From contig JALGPY010000004.1 of NCBI GenBank assembly GCA_023055425.1, forward strand, positions 112,013,504 to 112,077,503: DNA of 64,000 nt, read 5' to 3'. Under the pieces are notes generated by a model. That model was not told where the DNA came from, ran no database searches, and worked only from the letters and a program-made list of their open reading frames with translations. The position numbers were made by a program, and so were the translations under genes. Below are positions 31,293-42,951 of the stretch, piece by piece (position 1 is the first letter of the stretch; each line of letters begins with the position of its first letter). The DNA is from Linanthus parryae (taxonomy: Eukaryota; Streptophyta; Magnoliopsida; Ericales; Polemoniaceae).

Positions 31293-32309
31293 GGATAGTC
31301 TCTCCTTGTGACAAATGGACAAAATCGGGGTGGTCAAGCATCGACATCTAAGAAACCAAACAATTAAGACTCAATTCTCTCCTATGATCATATTATATGA
31401 TATGTCTCAGTCGATGTCAGCAATGAATTCCGTCAATCAAAATGAATCAACCAAGGAAATATCGCTAGTATACTAACACAAAATATGCAATATATGTAAA
31501 TGTCAATCCATTCATCGCATCGAGATCTTCCAAGTACTGAAACAAACCTTAATGGTTTCTGCTAAATCAAACGAAAACAAAGAGATAAACCCAGAGGGGA
31601 TGAAGATGAAGATGTATATTCATTAAGAAGCCAAACGGCTGAATCAGAAATACAATGAATCCTCTTTATTGTCGATGAGGGTTTCAAGAGAAACCATAAA
31701 TACATGTAATCCAAACGGCTCTAATTCCGTTGGATGAGAAGACAAAAAGAAGAAGTGCTAGATGACCACAAACTTTTGACATAGTTGCAAATAGATCTTT
31801 GTGAAATATCATAGAGACACACAAGAAACCTGAATTGTAAAATGGCCACGACTTATTTTGAAATCTCATAAGAACCCTTGAGCTTTGATAGAATCTTCAA
31901 ATACACCTTTTATTAATTGCTTCGAGGACCTTCAACTTTGACTTTAGCTGTCGCTCCATCCCATAGCTTTATAAGTACCAGTACTAACCATATGCATGTA
32001 GTGTAATCAGCATCGACCCCTTTCCCTGGGATTATTGAACCATGCAGGGCCTATGTGGCCGTGATAATAAGCACTTTACACTCTCGTTGGTGCACTCTCC
32101 AACCAAACTGTTCGAGTTTTAGTCTTGATCATAATCAATTTTAGCTTCTAAAATTTTGGCCACTCATTATAATGGTCCCCAGATTATGACCAAATCACAG
32201 AGACAACAAATGGAGGTTCTCAAGATCATTCGTCTTCCATGTGATCCGGGCATATGCAAGTGGTGCAAAAATACACGTGGGCTACTTGCAGATTTTCACC
32301 CCTTTTACC

Positions 32310-32620
32310 TTGTGGACAAGGTGGTTGTCAACCGCGGGGGAGTTGATACGGGTCAACTGTATCATCAACCGAATTATTTACTTAATTATTATCATTTGTA
32401 AGTTAGTTTGTTTATTTCATTAGTTTAATTATTTGCTTATTTAATTAGTTAGTAGTCATGTCAAATTGTCTAGTTAGGGTTAGTGTTTTCTATTTAAAAC
32501 ATTGCAGTCGTTTAGTTTTAATCAATCAAGAAGAAGAATTAAAGTGACGTTTTAATTTTGTGTGTATTAGTGTCGTGTGTGTGCCCTAGTGATAGCAATT
32601 GTGCTATCAAGGCAATAGTT
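32310..32620 (+). repeat. Possible 3' end of a retrotransposon: polypurine tract plus LTR start
   Basis: A purine run CGCGGGGGAG at about 32332 is followed by TTGATACGGGTCAACTG, an LTR-like start. An AT-rich stretch follows, then a TATTTAAAACATTGCAGTCG block (about 32490) like an LTR promoter/leader. Upstream, one frame reads DKVVVNRGG, similar to the very end of some gypsy polyproteins. There is no second copy in the window, so this is tentative. Confidence 0.35.
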
Positions 32621-33319
32621 CAAAAATATCACCTATATTAGTATATCAATGAGAGGGCTTTTAGTCACCTGCTTTCTTGCTATGACGGTTGTGGCATTTG
32701 TTGCTCAGTGGTCAACAATTTTGTACAGAGTCATTACAGGTAACAACGAAACAATTTCATAGTTAAGAAGCTTGGCATAAAGCACAAACTTTCTCAACAA
32801 TCTCTATTACTTATGAAATTCCTTTGTATTCATAGAGAGACTGACTTTTGACTATATAAAAACTATATGAAAAATAAAGACAGATGATTTCACGTAACTA
32901 ACTGCCAATAACTTCTTACAGAAAGTCTTTAATTCCTTAATTTGTTTCTTTTCGTCGGCTATTGTTTGAAAATGTAGATAAATATTAGGAAAGTGGTTAG
33001 TTTTATCCACAGTTGTTTGTGTGTTATTTTTGTTTCTAAAGACTATTTTATTATATCAGTTGTGTTTGTGCAATCGTATATGACGGATCGTGTGCGAACA
33101 TCTAAGGCCTTAGAACAGATCAAAAACACCGACATTTAGTATTTTCAATTTTTTCTGGGAACAAAGAACTACGGTTCAAGCACAATTTGAATTTTGCAAT
33201 AGCATTTTTAATCATTTTGAGTACGGGAATTATGGAGGCGAATTCGTCATAGACGGTCACCGTTTCTCCTTAACCATAAGATATTATCTATATCACCGGT
33301 ATTCCAGTAGATGGGAAAC

Positions 33320-33850
33320 CCATATCTAACATAAGTTCAGATGAAACAAACGCTCCTACTTGTCAAGCCCTTCTTGGGATTGAACCTCCAAATGGTCAAT
33401 TGAATCTGACATGGTTGAGAGAAAATTTTGGGTCGTTCATCTCCCGATTTTGGAGAAGAGCTTTGTATTGCTTGGAGAATGCTTACAATGCTTGGATGGT
33501 TTGGAGCAAATGAGCTCCTCCCTTTATATACAAGTCCTTCCTCCATGGAGGGATCGACACACTCTTTTATCCAACGACTAGGATAGAAGATCAAGATGAT
33601 TCCTCCACCATCTAGCATAATATATTTCTATACATCAGTCTAGAGCTTCTTGCACACTTTGGACTGCATTATATAGTAGAAGCTTCCAGATAAGAGACTA
33701 TGAAGTGGGCTAGTGAGCTAGGACAACCCTAGTCCCAGAGAATAAATAATCCAAGTGGGCTAACGTGTCATAGCCTAGACTAAGTGGCATAAACCAAAAA
33801 AATATCAAGTAAGAGTAGTCAACCCATGACATTAGGCATGGGGAAAATAT
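33320..33850 (-). repeat. Probable LTR fragment of another retrotransposon
   Basis: Read on the minus strand, this block has a TATA box in a typical LTR setting (CTTGTATATAAAGGGAGGAGC, near 33511-33531). A leader follows with CAAGCATTGTAAGCATTCTCCAAGC and a downstream segment ending near CTGAACTTATG. This layout is common in plant Copia and gypsy LTRs. No partner LTR is in the window. Confidence 0.4.
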
Positions 33851-33939
33851 TTAATTTGGAGTCATACAACTGTGGTTAGCACCGGTATGATTTGTTGATT
33901 TGACTTGCTCGCTTTTTGAAGTGCTTTCATGTATCATAT

Positions 33940-34040
33940 TCCATGAAATCTTATGAGAAACTAATGGAAATCATTAAGCTTCCATGAAATCCTATGAGAA
34001 ACTAATGGAAACCATTAAGCTTCCATGAAATCTTTTGAAA
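33940..34040 (+). repeat. 41-bp tandem repeat, about 2.5 copies
   Basis: Units beginning TCCATGAAATC and ending CATTAAGCT at 33940-33980 and 33981-34021, then a third partial copy to about 34038. The two full copies differ at two positions. Confidence 0.9.
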
Positions 34041-35034
34041 TGCACATCCTAAGTTTTTGAGTGATATAAAAAATATGATTTTATTCGGTGTTATGTGCAA
34101 AAAAAAATTGAGTTCAGTGTTATTCTTCTGGTTATTAGTGGATCTCATTCCTTTTTATTCTGGTTTATTGCAGACTCACGGATTGATGAAGAAGGTAACG
34201 CATGAGTAGGAAGATTGAAAGAGAGAGATACAAGTTTCTTTTCCTACATGCATGCTTAGTTCTTTTGTTGCAAATTTTAGTATAAATCTTTATAACATGT
34301 TTGTACAATTTGGTGTGAGATACCCCTCGTGTCTAAAGCTCAAAAGGAGGAAGATGTAAAGATCGTGGTAGTACTTGATTGTTTGTTTCCATTGCATCAT
34401 CATAGTAGTAGTAGTAGTGTCGATCCATTATGTAGTGTTGCAGAGTTACGACTAATACACATTGTTTTGGACATAGGTAAAAGTTCCCTACATCTTATGT
34501 CTGCCATTTGTTAGTCTGCGCTTTTAAATACAGAGGTCTGTCAATGGTTCCTGAACTGGCCCATTGATTTACGACCCATTTGCTATCAGAGCAAGACCTG
34601 ACCCTTGGCTAACGGCTCTGAATTGACCCAAAACCACCACCTTTAGGGTTTTTTCGTTCTACTAAATTTGTTCCCAAACATTAATGAATGATCTCTTAAT
34701 CTCTCCTTCATGTTTTTCAAGTAACAGGCAATATACATCGTGTAAGGGATTCGGTTCTCTTAACGGATCTCATGCCTGCTTGGCTCGGTCCATTTCGTGT
34801 CAGGTTTCAGGAGTTAAGATCTCCACTGGTCGGGTCAGATTCCACAGTGATGGGTCCGACACTGACGCAGACAATGGACATGCCTACCTCACACTTGCAT
34901 GTTAGCTGATCGTTTCCATAAACTCGATTGGTGTATTGGTGTTGGTAGTTGTATCAGGTGGGCCGACGGCTCAATGGCGGGAGGGGGTGTTGTATTTGGA
35001 AGAACTCATTATAAGCATGACATTTTATTTGTTA

Positions 35035-36031
35035 GTCCCTCCGTTCCACCAGGTTTGTTAGACCTGGTTTAATACCATTTTTTAAGAATGACAACTAATG
35101 TCCCTAAACATTGTTCAGTAAGGGTGTGAGTCACCAACAAACATTGTTCAGTGAGTCACCAACATTTTGGTGGCTGAGACACACTTATTAAAAAAATTGA
35201 AATTCACTAAATTGTTCCCATAAAAAAATTTAACAACTAATCCATCATAATAATTTAAACATTGGAGCCAAAGTGGCTATCCAATCACATACCCTATATA
35301 AAAAGGGTTGTAATACAATATCTGAAGTCATTACACAACAAGAAAACAAGAACATATGAAGAATATGAAGGAGATGGGAAGGAGATGAAGAACAAAATGA
35401 CGAACTAGTGCACCAACAACATCAGCAACAACACTGCGACAACACAAGTTGCAATTTCACTGCGACAACAAGAATATCACTTTATTTACAGCAACAACAA
35501 CAACAACAGTTTATCATCATCATCTACCTGCAAAATACATAAAGACCAAATTAAAAAAGATGGCAACATGTATAAGATTGAGCGACGATGACATGTATGC
35601 AATAAAAGATTTCTTGCTGTAGAACTCAACTGAAATGAATATTAAGCATGGTGCACTTAAAGAAGAAATCATCAAATAGGGTGTTACACCAAGAACAATA
35701 TCTAGAATTTGGAAAGCAGCTAGAGAATGTTTCAATAATGGACTACCCATAATTGTGAAAGCCAAGTATGTCGGAAATTTGAAGCCAAAGATGGTTCTAA
35801 ACATGCAACAAGTTCTGGATATCAAAAATAACCCTATTAAACAATTCTCAAGTATATTTTGTTGTAATTGAACACTCAAATTTTCACATTCATCATTGAG
35901 TTCTTATATTAAGGACATTCATCACAGAGACCCGTTGAGAATATCGGAATACCCCGGCAAGGAGTTATCCGGGATAATCTATTACACAATAGATACAAGA
36001 ACAAACAACTTTATATATAAAACTTTAACAA
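35035..36031 (+). mobile_element. Decayed mariner-like element, right end missing
   Basis: Begins after TA (35033-35034) with GTCCCTCCGTTCCACCAGG, the terminal signature of plant mariner/Stowaway elements. It carries transposase remnants at 35575-35871. I do not find the matching right terminus before the Helitron at 36032, so the end was probably lost or displaced. Its terminus resembles that of the Stowaway-like element at 19992. Confidence 0.65.
35575..35871 (+). pseudogene. Mariner-like transposase N-terminal fragment
   Basis: One frame reads RLSDDDMYAIKDFLL, an in-frame TAG, then a stretch ending HGALKEEIIK, another TAG, then GVTPRTISRIWKAARECF...KPKM. This matches the helix-turn-helix DNA-binding region of plant mariner transposases (the motif with GV..RT.SRIW followed by a G-rich, basic linker). 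The catalytic DDD region is absent. Two nonsense codons and the truncation make it inactive. Confidence 0.7.
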
Positions 36032-38218
36032 TCTATATCTATATCTATATAATAGCAAGGTCATGGAGAGGCTGATCCTCCTTATGCCACATGAGATTTG
36101 AGGATAATTCTTAACATGACATATGTCATGATGAATCCCCAAGTTCAGTTGACATGGCATAGTTTCCCCAATTAAATTTTGCCAACTCATGTATCATTGA
36201 CATGTAAGATTCCAACTCAACTGATGATTTGTTAGGAAATTAAAAAGGTATATTGAACATTTCCTATAGAATTAGTATGCATATTCTTTGATTCATATTT
36301 TTGCATGGAAAATCAAACATTTTCTATATTATTATGCTTATAGTCTAAATCTGAATTTTACATCGAAAAACCAAAAGTTTTGGTCAGAAAAATTACAGCT
36401 AGATGTGCAAAAAAAAACAGTTCCGTCATCTATTGCATTGATTTGATTATTTACTCATTTACTCACTTTTCATCTTCCAATGTTTTTCTTGGTTGCGTAG
36501 AAGGTCCTTTTTTTAAAGGCAAGCATAGCGAGGTTTTTTCCCATACAACATGTATTTTTAAGGTCATTTCAATATGAAAAAAAAATCCATTTTTTAACTG
36601 GACCATTGTATCCAATGGAAGTTGAAGCTCTAGGGCCATATAACCATTCAGTACATTGTTCACAGCTCCCAAATCCTTATGAATAACTATTACCGAAAAT
36701 CTGTTCTATAAAATATGTGTTCATGTTCATTTTATGTAAGAATTTTTATTTATTTATTAACATGAATATCATGCGCTTCAGTAAGCATCTCTTATTGCTT
36801 AATTGTTTCGCTTTTTTCATTTGACTGTAACATTTGCACGATAATCATTCATTTGTCTCCGCCAAAACTGTTTACTCATTCATTTTGTACAGGCACAATA
36901 TATTTCCCGTGTACCCTTTCGGCTTGACGACTCCCTGGAAACCAAACAATAACATACGAGCAGTACCCTTTGTTCGCAATATCTAAGGTATGTGAGTGAA
37001 ATGAACCTCCTCCTTCTTCTTCTTCGTCTTCTTCTTCTTCAGTTCCTTTAGTGTTAGCACAATAACGTTGGAAAAACTACAATTCTCTTGCGCCCACATG
37101 AATTGGTAACTCCCCATTCTATACCCGGTTCATTATTTATGAACTCGACATTAATTCAAATATTTAGTCATTACCGATTTAAAAAAGAAGTAAATACAAT
37201 TGTTCCTTTTGTAACATGGTTCAAGTTAGTATATGGTTCAATCAGTATATGGTTCAAGTTTGGTGGTTTTAAGTTCAAAATAAAGAACGTGGTTGTATTT
37301 CTTCTGCTGCGTTATTTGAACAACATGATAATTAGTGTTTTCTTTTTCGACCAGCTTACTTACATTTATGTGTTGCGTGGAAGGGTATACTCACTTCCTT
37401 TTTCTAGATGATATCTTTTACAAACTAAAGTATAAATATGATATTTTAACCATTCATTATTTGTTTACATAAATACTTTTGCAGATTATAATATGAATAA
37501 CTTAGATTGTACAAGAAATTCGAGGCTGAAAAGGAAGCTCATCCTTATTGAGAAGCGTCAGAGAGCGGCCGGTAATAACTCAACCTTTCGTGCCTCAAAA
37601 CGTTTCTGAGATTTTAAAATTGCGGATTCTTTACCATCTACATGAGCCAGTGGTCTCTCCCCTCAAAAGAAGGCTAGATTAAATAGACGCTTGATTCTTT
37701 CCAAGAAATATAAATCGAACAGAGTTGAAAATGACAACAGAGAAAACATAGAAGGTAATTCCTTATTTAACTTTTCAAGGCGTAAAATATCGTTAGTTAT
37801 GCCCTTCCCTTACATTTTTCGGGTATATCATGACCAATACATTGTGTCAGTCAGTCCAGGTCAAAATCTGCTATGTCTACATCCCAAAAAAAAAATAGAA
37901 TTATATACTCATTTCCACGTTCATGCATATGCCACACTTTCAACGCGTTGCTTTGGAGAAAAAAATAGAAATAACTATACTGAAGTGCACAACCACTAAC
38001 TTCGCGTGTACTTTAAACGATTCTATAATACATTTTCGCAGGCCATTACTTTCAACTCATTACAAAATAGGAGTATTCATGGCAATGATTTAGTATCATT
38101 TGTGATGTTTCTATGTAGTACTGTACAGTCTGTACTTAGCACTGCACATCTTAGACATTCCTTCAAATATGCTAAATGACTGTATTGAACTTTACTCCTC
38201 ACAGCGGTATGTGCTCGA

Positions 38219-39167
38219 GCATGGGATTTCGGCCCTCCAACAGATGTGTGCAAATATTGTTCGACAATCATGTGGAAAGAAGAAAGGAGTAAGAGGGGCT
38301 TGAAGTCTAAAGAACCAGTGTTCTCACTATGTTACTCAGAGGGGAAAGTTAGGCTTCCATTACTAAAGAAGGCTCCTGCTCCTTTGGATCGACTCTTGGA
38401 CTTCAATGGAGGTACTCTAGCTACATATTACCGTAATAATATGGGAGCAGTCAATGCAATGTTTGAATTTACATCCATGGGTGGTAATATCGACTACTCA
38501 ACCGCAAACGGACAAGAGCCTTATTGTTTTCACTTGAACGGCCAAAATTATCACAAAATCGGATCTCTCTAACCGCCTGACGGCTAGAATCTCCGTTTTG
38601 CTCAATTGTACATTCATGACACAGAAAATGAGGTCGCAAATAGAGTGGGGAAACTACATTATGATGAATCTGCTATAGAATCTAATTCTGACATTGTAGA
38701 CATGTTGGTAAAATGCTTGATAAGAACAATGTCTTGGTAAGATCTTTCCGAATGGAAAGGGATAGGTTTAACGAAGCTAATGTCAGACCATTGAAGTTAC
38801 ACCTTCTGAGAAATCGTACTACCGACGGAAGGAAATACAATCTACCTTCTGCTTCAGAAGTTGCTGCTGTTGTTGTTGTTGGAGATTTTCGTCCTGAATC
38901 TGGTGAAGAGATATTAGTATTGAAGAAAAGAGTATCGCCTTGAAGCCTATATCTCCCATTCACCCTTCATTTACGGCAATGCAATATCCACTTCCCTTTC
39001 CCTACGGAGAGGATGGATTTAGGATGGGAATAAAGCATACTAATGTAATTGGAAAGATTCAAGAAAATGACACTTTTGTTTCACTTAGAGAGTACTATGC
39101 TTTTCGAATACAACAACAACTTAACGAAGGGGACACATTGCTTCACGGGAGGAGGTTATTCCAATAA
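38219..39167 (+). pseudogene. Helitron Rep/helicase, N-terminal fragment with stops and a frameshift
   Basis: The translation runs WDFGPP, VCKYC, MWKEER, CYSEGKVRLP, FEFTSMGG and YHKIGSL, i.e. the Cys-containing N-terminal region of plant Helitron proteins. Two in-frame stops (near 38572 and 38586), a frameshift near 38713 and a stop at 38941 break it. Matching blocks continue beyond them: FAQLYIHDTENEV, FRMERDRF, YNLPSASEVAAVVVVGD, HPSFTAMQYPLPFPYGEDG, REYYAFRIQQQ and HGRRLFQ. The HUH nuclease and the helicase are absent, so it cannot drive transposition. A possible intron acceptor (CTCACAG) precedes the first block at about 38203. Confidence 0.85.
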
Positions 39168-39464
39168 TTGCAAATGGTTATGTGGAATGAAGTTGTTAAC
39201 ACACATGTAACTAACAAATACTACTAAGACAATGTGCCGAGTAAACAACAAGTACTACTAAACAAATTTTACAACCCGCCAATCACACCTTTACCAAGAA
39301 CGTTGTTGTCGGATTAATCTCCTCGCAGTAACCTTTATACTTACAAGTTATGAAAATCATATAAATTCACTAATGTAGTCCATCAATAGTCATATTATAA
39401 TTTCGTGTCCTACAAGGATGTACCATAACAATAAAACTAATTACCTCTTCATTCCCCATCCGCG

Positions 39465-39487
39465 CCATGGCGCGGGCTTCAGACTAG
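39465..39487 (+). terminator. Helitron 3' terminal hairpin and CTAG end
   Basis: The palindrome CCGCGCCATGGCGCGG forms a perfect 8-bp stem. It is followed by GCTTCAGACTAG. In Helitrons this hairpin signals the end of strand transfer. Confidence 0.8.
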
Positions 39488-41043
39488 TTATTTATAAAAG
39501 CAGAAAAGCCACCTATTCTTGCGACATTTGGCACCCAACTAATCAATTGCGACATTTGGCATCCAACTCATTAAGTACATGTCATCGTCACTTATAAAAT
39601 CCTACAAGGATTATCAATAATACAACGTTTTGTAATCTACAAGAGTGATATTAATGTTTAGATTCAGTTATGTAACTTGAAGAGAAATGACATTTTTTTT
39701 AAAGGAAGAGAAATGACCTTTAACTTAATCTTTTATATTTTTTTGTATAATCTTCATATTTTAGTTATCCGTTTGTTGAATAATATTCCACATCCTATAC
39801 GTAGTTAAAATAACATCAAAATGCGTGAGAATTATTTCTAAAAAATACATAAGCAATTAAGTAACTTAACCTTTTTTTTCATCTCTTCTTCATATTTTAA
39901 TTTTCCATTTGTTGAATGATTTTCCTCATTCTATGAGTAGTTAAAATAACAGTAATATATTTGAGAATTGTTTCTGAATAAGTCGTATGAATAAAAAGGA
40001 AAGGTAAAAAAATTTGAAGAGGACGTCGGTAGTAACGAAAAACGTAATACAATGTCCTAAAAGGTTGTCAAAAAAGTGAAATGAAAACATAATGATGTGT
40101 AGTGTTTCACATTCCAATGTTCCGGAGCGGTTCCGTTCCATTTTGTTCCAAAAATGGGTCGTTCCGCATGTATATGTGGGGAAAGATTTTTCTTTTTCTT
40201 TTTTTTTTCTTGAAAACTTCGTCATGTATCTCTTAAATCATTTTGCAACATAGTTCTAGAAAGGAACTGAATTTGAGACTGGAATCCAAATGCATTAATC
40301 CCCCCCCCCAATAATATGATAATAATGTGATATTATTGTTCCTAATTAAGTCATTAGCTATTAACATTAATTTATTAATTTTAAATTAATATTTTATCAT
40401 TTGATTTTTCATCTATTCCTTCATATTTAATTCTCCGTTTGTTGAATAATTTTCCTCATTCTATAAGTAGCTAAAATAACATTACAATTTTTTTCAAAAT
40501 AATAAGTAAAATAATAATATTAAAATATGTGAGAATTGTTTCTAAATAGGTCCTATGAATAAAAAGAAATAAATTTATTTGCATCGCATTCCGAGAGTCA
40601 CACTATGTCGGAAGGTGATATTTTTGAAGACGTAGGTAGTAATGAACGTAATAGAAAGTCCTAAAAGGATACCAAAAATATTTTAAGGGATAGATGACGT
40701 AAATTTGTGGTAAATTATTTTGCTACATAGTTCTAGAAAGGTATCGAATGTGAAAGTGAAATTGGTATGCAATGGTATCTCCTAATTTAAAAATATTTTT
40801 GTGTGTGTATGTACTAAAGGAAATCATGTAGTTGTAGATGGTTCTTACGCCAGTTAAGTTGCAAAATTATAGTCCAAAAGACATGATAAAAGACATTTTA
40901 CCTTTCATTTTTTTTTACCTTTAAGTAATAAATTAATTTGATCTATTAACTTGGTTAAGGAAATTTATACAAAACTTAAATTCATAAAACATAAAGGTAC
41001 AAAAAAAATAGTAGTCCCTCGCGGAGCGCGGGCTATCGTCTAG
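39488..41043 (+). mobile_element. Region ending in a second Helitron-like 3' terminus
   Basis: The right end (about 41014-41043) reads CCCTCGCGGAGCGCGGGC, then TATCGTCTAG and T. This is another GC hairpin followed by CTAG, and it resembles the first Helitron end. No second TC start is obvious between 39488 and 41014. The interior has three diverged copies of an AT-rich unit containing TTCATATTTTA, GTTTGTTGAATA and TAGTTAAAATAACA (near 39755, 39885, 40425), and two copies of a GAATAAAAAG...GTAGTAA.GAA block (near 39988, 40555). It may be the true right part of a larger Helitron, or a separate element that lost its 5' end. Confidence 0.55.
41014..41043 (+). terminator. Second Helitron-like 3' hairpin and CTAG end
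   Basis: CCTCGCG and CGCGG arms with a GAG loop and one bulged T, then GGCTATCGTCTAG followed by a host-like T. Both this end and the one at 39487 are followed by a TTTATAAAAG-type sequence. Confidence 0.65.
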
Positions 41044-42163
41044 TTTTATAAAAGGAAGAATAAACGGCATAGTAAACATGAATCACTGCATAATTTGGAT
41101 GTCTACTAAGTTCACGTTACCGAAAGATCACATGCGATATTTTAGATAATAAGAAACCGCAAAAAATTCATACGCAATTCTGATTGAAACAATCATCTTA
41201 ATATGTAATAATAACTTCATGGAATAACAATTTATAAAAGAATTCAGAGTTTCGTGAACTCCGAAGAGTTTGAAATAGTTTCTAGTATGAATAGTCAGCT
41301 GATTGATGTGAAATCCTTAAATCCATTCTCAATACTGAAGGATCCATCCACAATTCAGCCTTGTACATCGAATTCCATATTCAACAATATCGTAGCTCTA
41401 TCATACTAGATTCACATTCGACAAGGAAGACCAATAACTTGACGATTATACCATAAGTGTGGACACCACCTAAGAAGGGACGAACTCCTAAAGACATGTG
41501 GTACAAGCGCGTGATTGCTGAGTACAACATTCAATACAAACAAACCACAAGAGACTGATGTTGTCCTACCATAAGGTCACCACGGCACCACCACAAGTGA
41601 AGCCATGAAAACCTGTATATATCTACCCCCAGACCATATGCCAAGGCCCATGCCCTCAAGACGCTAACTAAATCAATGTAATGCAGACAATGCATGCCAA
41701 AAGGCTGAAATGCCATAACAATCCTAAAATTTCTCAGAATTAAATGCTCCCTTATGGTTTACTAAGTAAACCCAACATCCAAAATATCATATCTCAACTC
41801 CAAATGTCATGAAATTACGCACATAACATCCAAACATGTTTTGCCCCTACTATACAGACTTAAAAACTTATATTTACCCAATTCTAAACTTCACCAAACT
41901 TGACATGTGCATTTAGGAGATCATTTTCGACAAGTATCATGAAGATACCTAGGTAAAATTGTCATTTGGCATTTAAATTGAAGGTCAAATTTGTAAAAAA
42001 TTAAAGATCAACTAGTCAACTTGTCAGTCACATTATGGTCAATCCAGAAGGAATTTGAGAAAACTAAGAACGTTGTTTCGAAGATGAATGTTCAAGGATT
42101 CCGAAACACATTTTTTTTATCTCCCATTGATCATAAATACACAAGGAGATACAAAAAGTCAAA
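41044..42163. other. LTR-like intergenic repeat without a gene
   Basis: No ORF of note. The block near 41440-41515 (CCATAAGTGTGGACACCACC...ACGAACTCCTAAAGACATG) is related to 63155-63210. Such blocks are common in antisense LTRs of plant gypsy elements, so both are probably old LTR debris of one family. Confidence 0.4.
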
Positions 42164-42291
42164 GTTGGCACAAAACAGCAAATGGGTGCTAGCTCAGTGG
42201 TAGAGCGTTAGAAGCCCCTGCATGAGGTCCCGGGTTCGAACCAGGCAATATGATGTTGTAATTTTCTCAAAAAAAATGTTGGCACACAACA
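42164..42291 (+). mobile_element. tRNA-derived SINE with target duplication
   Basis: The body at about 42176-42277 has an A box (TAGCTCAGTGG), a B box (GGGTTCGAACC) and a short tail ending in eight A. Flanks GTTGGCACAAAA (42164-42175) and GTTGGCACACAA (42278-42289) are a 12-bp target duplication with one change. The tRNA-like part cannot fold into a cloverleaf (anticodon and acceptor stems do not pair), so it is not a tRNA gene. A second copy lies at 63613 with unrelated flanks, which fixes the 5' end at CAGCAAAT. Confidence 0.8.
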
Positions 42292-42731
42292 CAGTATTCA
42301 TAATATTGAAGTTCACATTAAAGGGAATATAGAGAGGAAAGCATCACTCAATTCCAAAGCATTGGTGAAGAAGTTATTTAAGTTGCGTATCGACTGGAAA
42401 TATAACATTTATAATCACAATTTTTTTGTATCTACTCCAACAATAAAATACTAGAGCAAAATATAACCAGTGTAATATGGTTAAATTTCTCAATTGCGGA
42501 GAGACGCAACAACTTACATAATCATGAAAGGAGAAAAGGCATGAGATACAACAGTGCCGGATCGAGAGAAGTAGCTACCTATATTATATAAGTAGTAGTA
42601 TGTGTGAAATATGGAATGATGGAAGTATTTTACAAGTATATCAGAGCTTGCCCAAAACGTTTGTCTGAGAATCTACAAAAGAGAAAGTGAAAGACCCCTT
42701 CCATTCCTCTCAAAGACACGAGTCGGGACCT

Positions 42732-42736
<5 letters not shown>

Positions 42737-42812
<76 letters not shown>
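42737..42812 (+). repeat. (CT)n tract upstream of the NAC gene
   Basis: About 76 bp of pure CT repeat ending 140 bp before the NAC start codon, probably in the 5' UTR. A TATA-like TATATTATATAAG lies near 42580. CT/GA tracts in leaders are frequent in plants and can bind BPC/GAGA-type factors. A further CT then CA tract opens intron 1 (43110-43153). Confidence 0.9.
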
Positions 42813-42814
<2 letters not shown>

Positions 42815-42951
42815 TTTATGTATATGTATATATATGTGTCTATTTGTATGTGTCTGGAAGCTAATAGCTTGCTAGTGATCACTGATCATAAGGTGGTTTC
42901 TTTTGATCAGGAGAGGAGCTAGCTAGCTAAGTGACTGGAGTTGAACTCACA

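Larger units (their letters stand above)
31293..35032. other. Repeat-derived intergenic region without an intact gene
   Basis: No convincing gene. It holds probable LTR fragments (near 32310-32620 and 33320-33850), a 41-bp tandem repeat (33940-34040), and at about 34580 a TGCTATCAGAGCAAG stretch that recalls a tRNA-Met primer site. Frames at 32156-32401, 34329-34514 and 34684-34905 are short and unrecognised. Confidence 0.5.
36032..39487 (+). mobile_element. Helitron (3456 bp) with a broken Rep/helicase gene
   Basis: Starts TCTATATCTATATCTATAT after a host A (36031). It ends with a GC-rich palindrome CCGCGCCATGGCGCGG shortly before the terminal CTAG (39484-39487), then a host T (39488). TC start, 3' hairpin, CTRR end and insertion between A and T are the defining Helitron features. 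No terminal inverted repeats or target duplication are expected. Inside, 38219-39167 encodes the N-terminal part of the Helitron protein. The segment 36050-38200 has no gene I recognise and may include captured DNA. Confidence 0.85.

Noticed and set aside
36032..39487. Autonomous Helitron
   Set aside because: Rep has two early stops, a frameshift and a later stop, and lacks the HUH nuclease and helicase.
42185..42245. Possible tRNA gene (A and B boxes, GGTTCGAACC)
   Set aside because: Anticodon and acceptor stems cannot pair, an A-rich tail and target duplication are present, and a sister copy lies at 63613. It is a SINE.
42673..42882. Arg-Glu or Ser-Leu repeat peptide upstream of the NAC gene
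   Set aside because: Artefact of the 76-bp CT tract.
42931..42951. Upstream start for the NAC protein at GTG 42931
   Set aside because: Not an ATG. The family N-terminus [10 protein letters not shown] begins exactly at ATG 42952.
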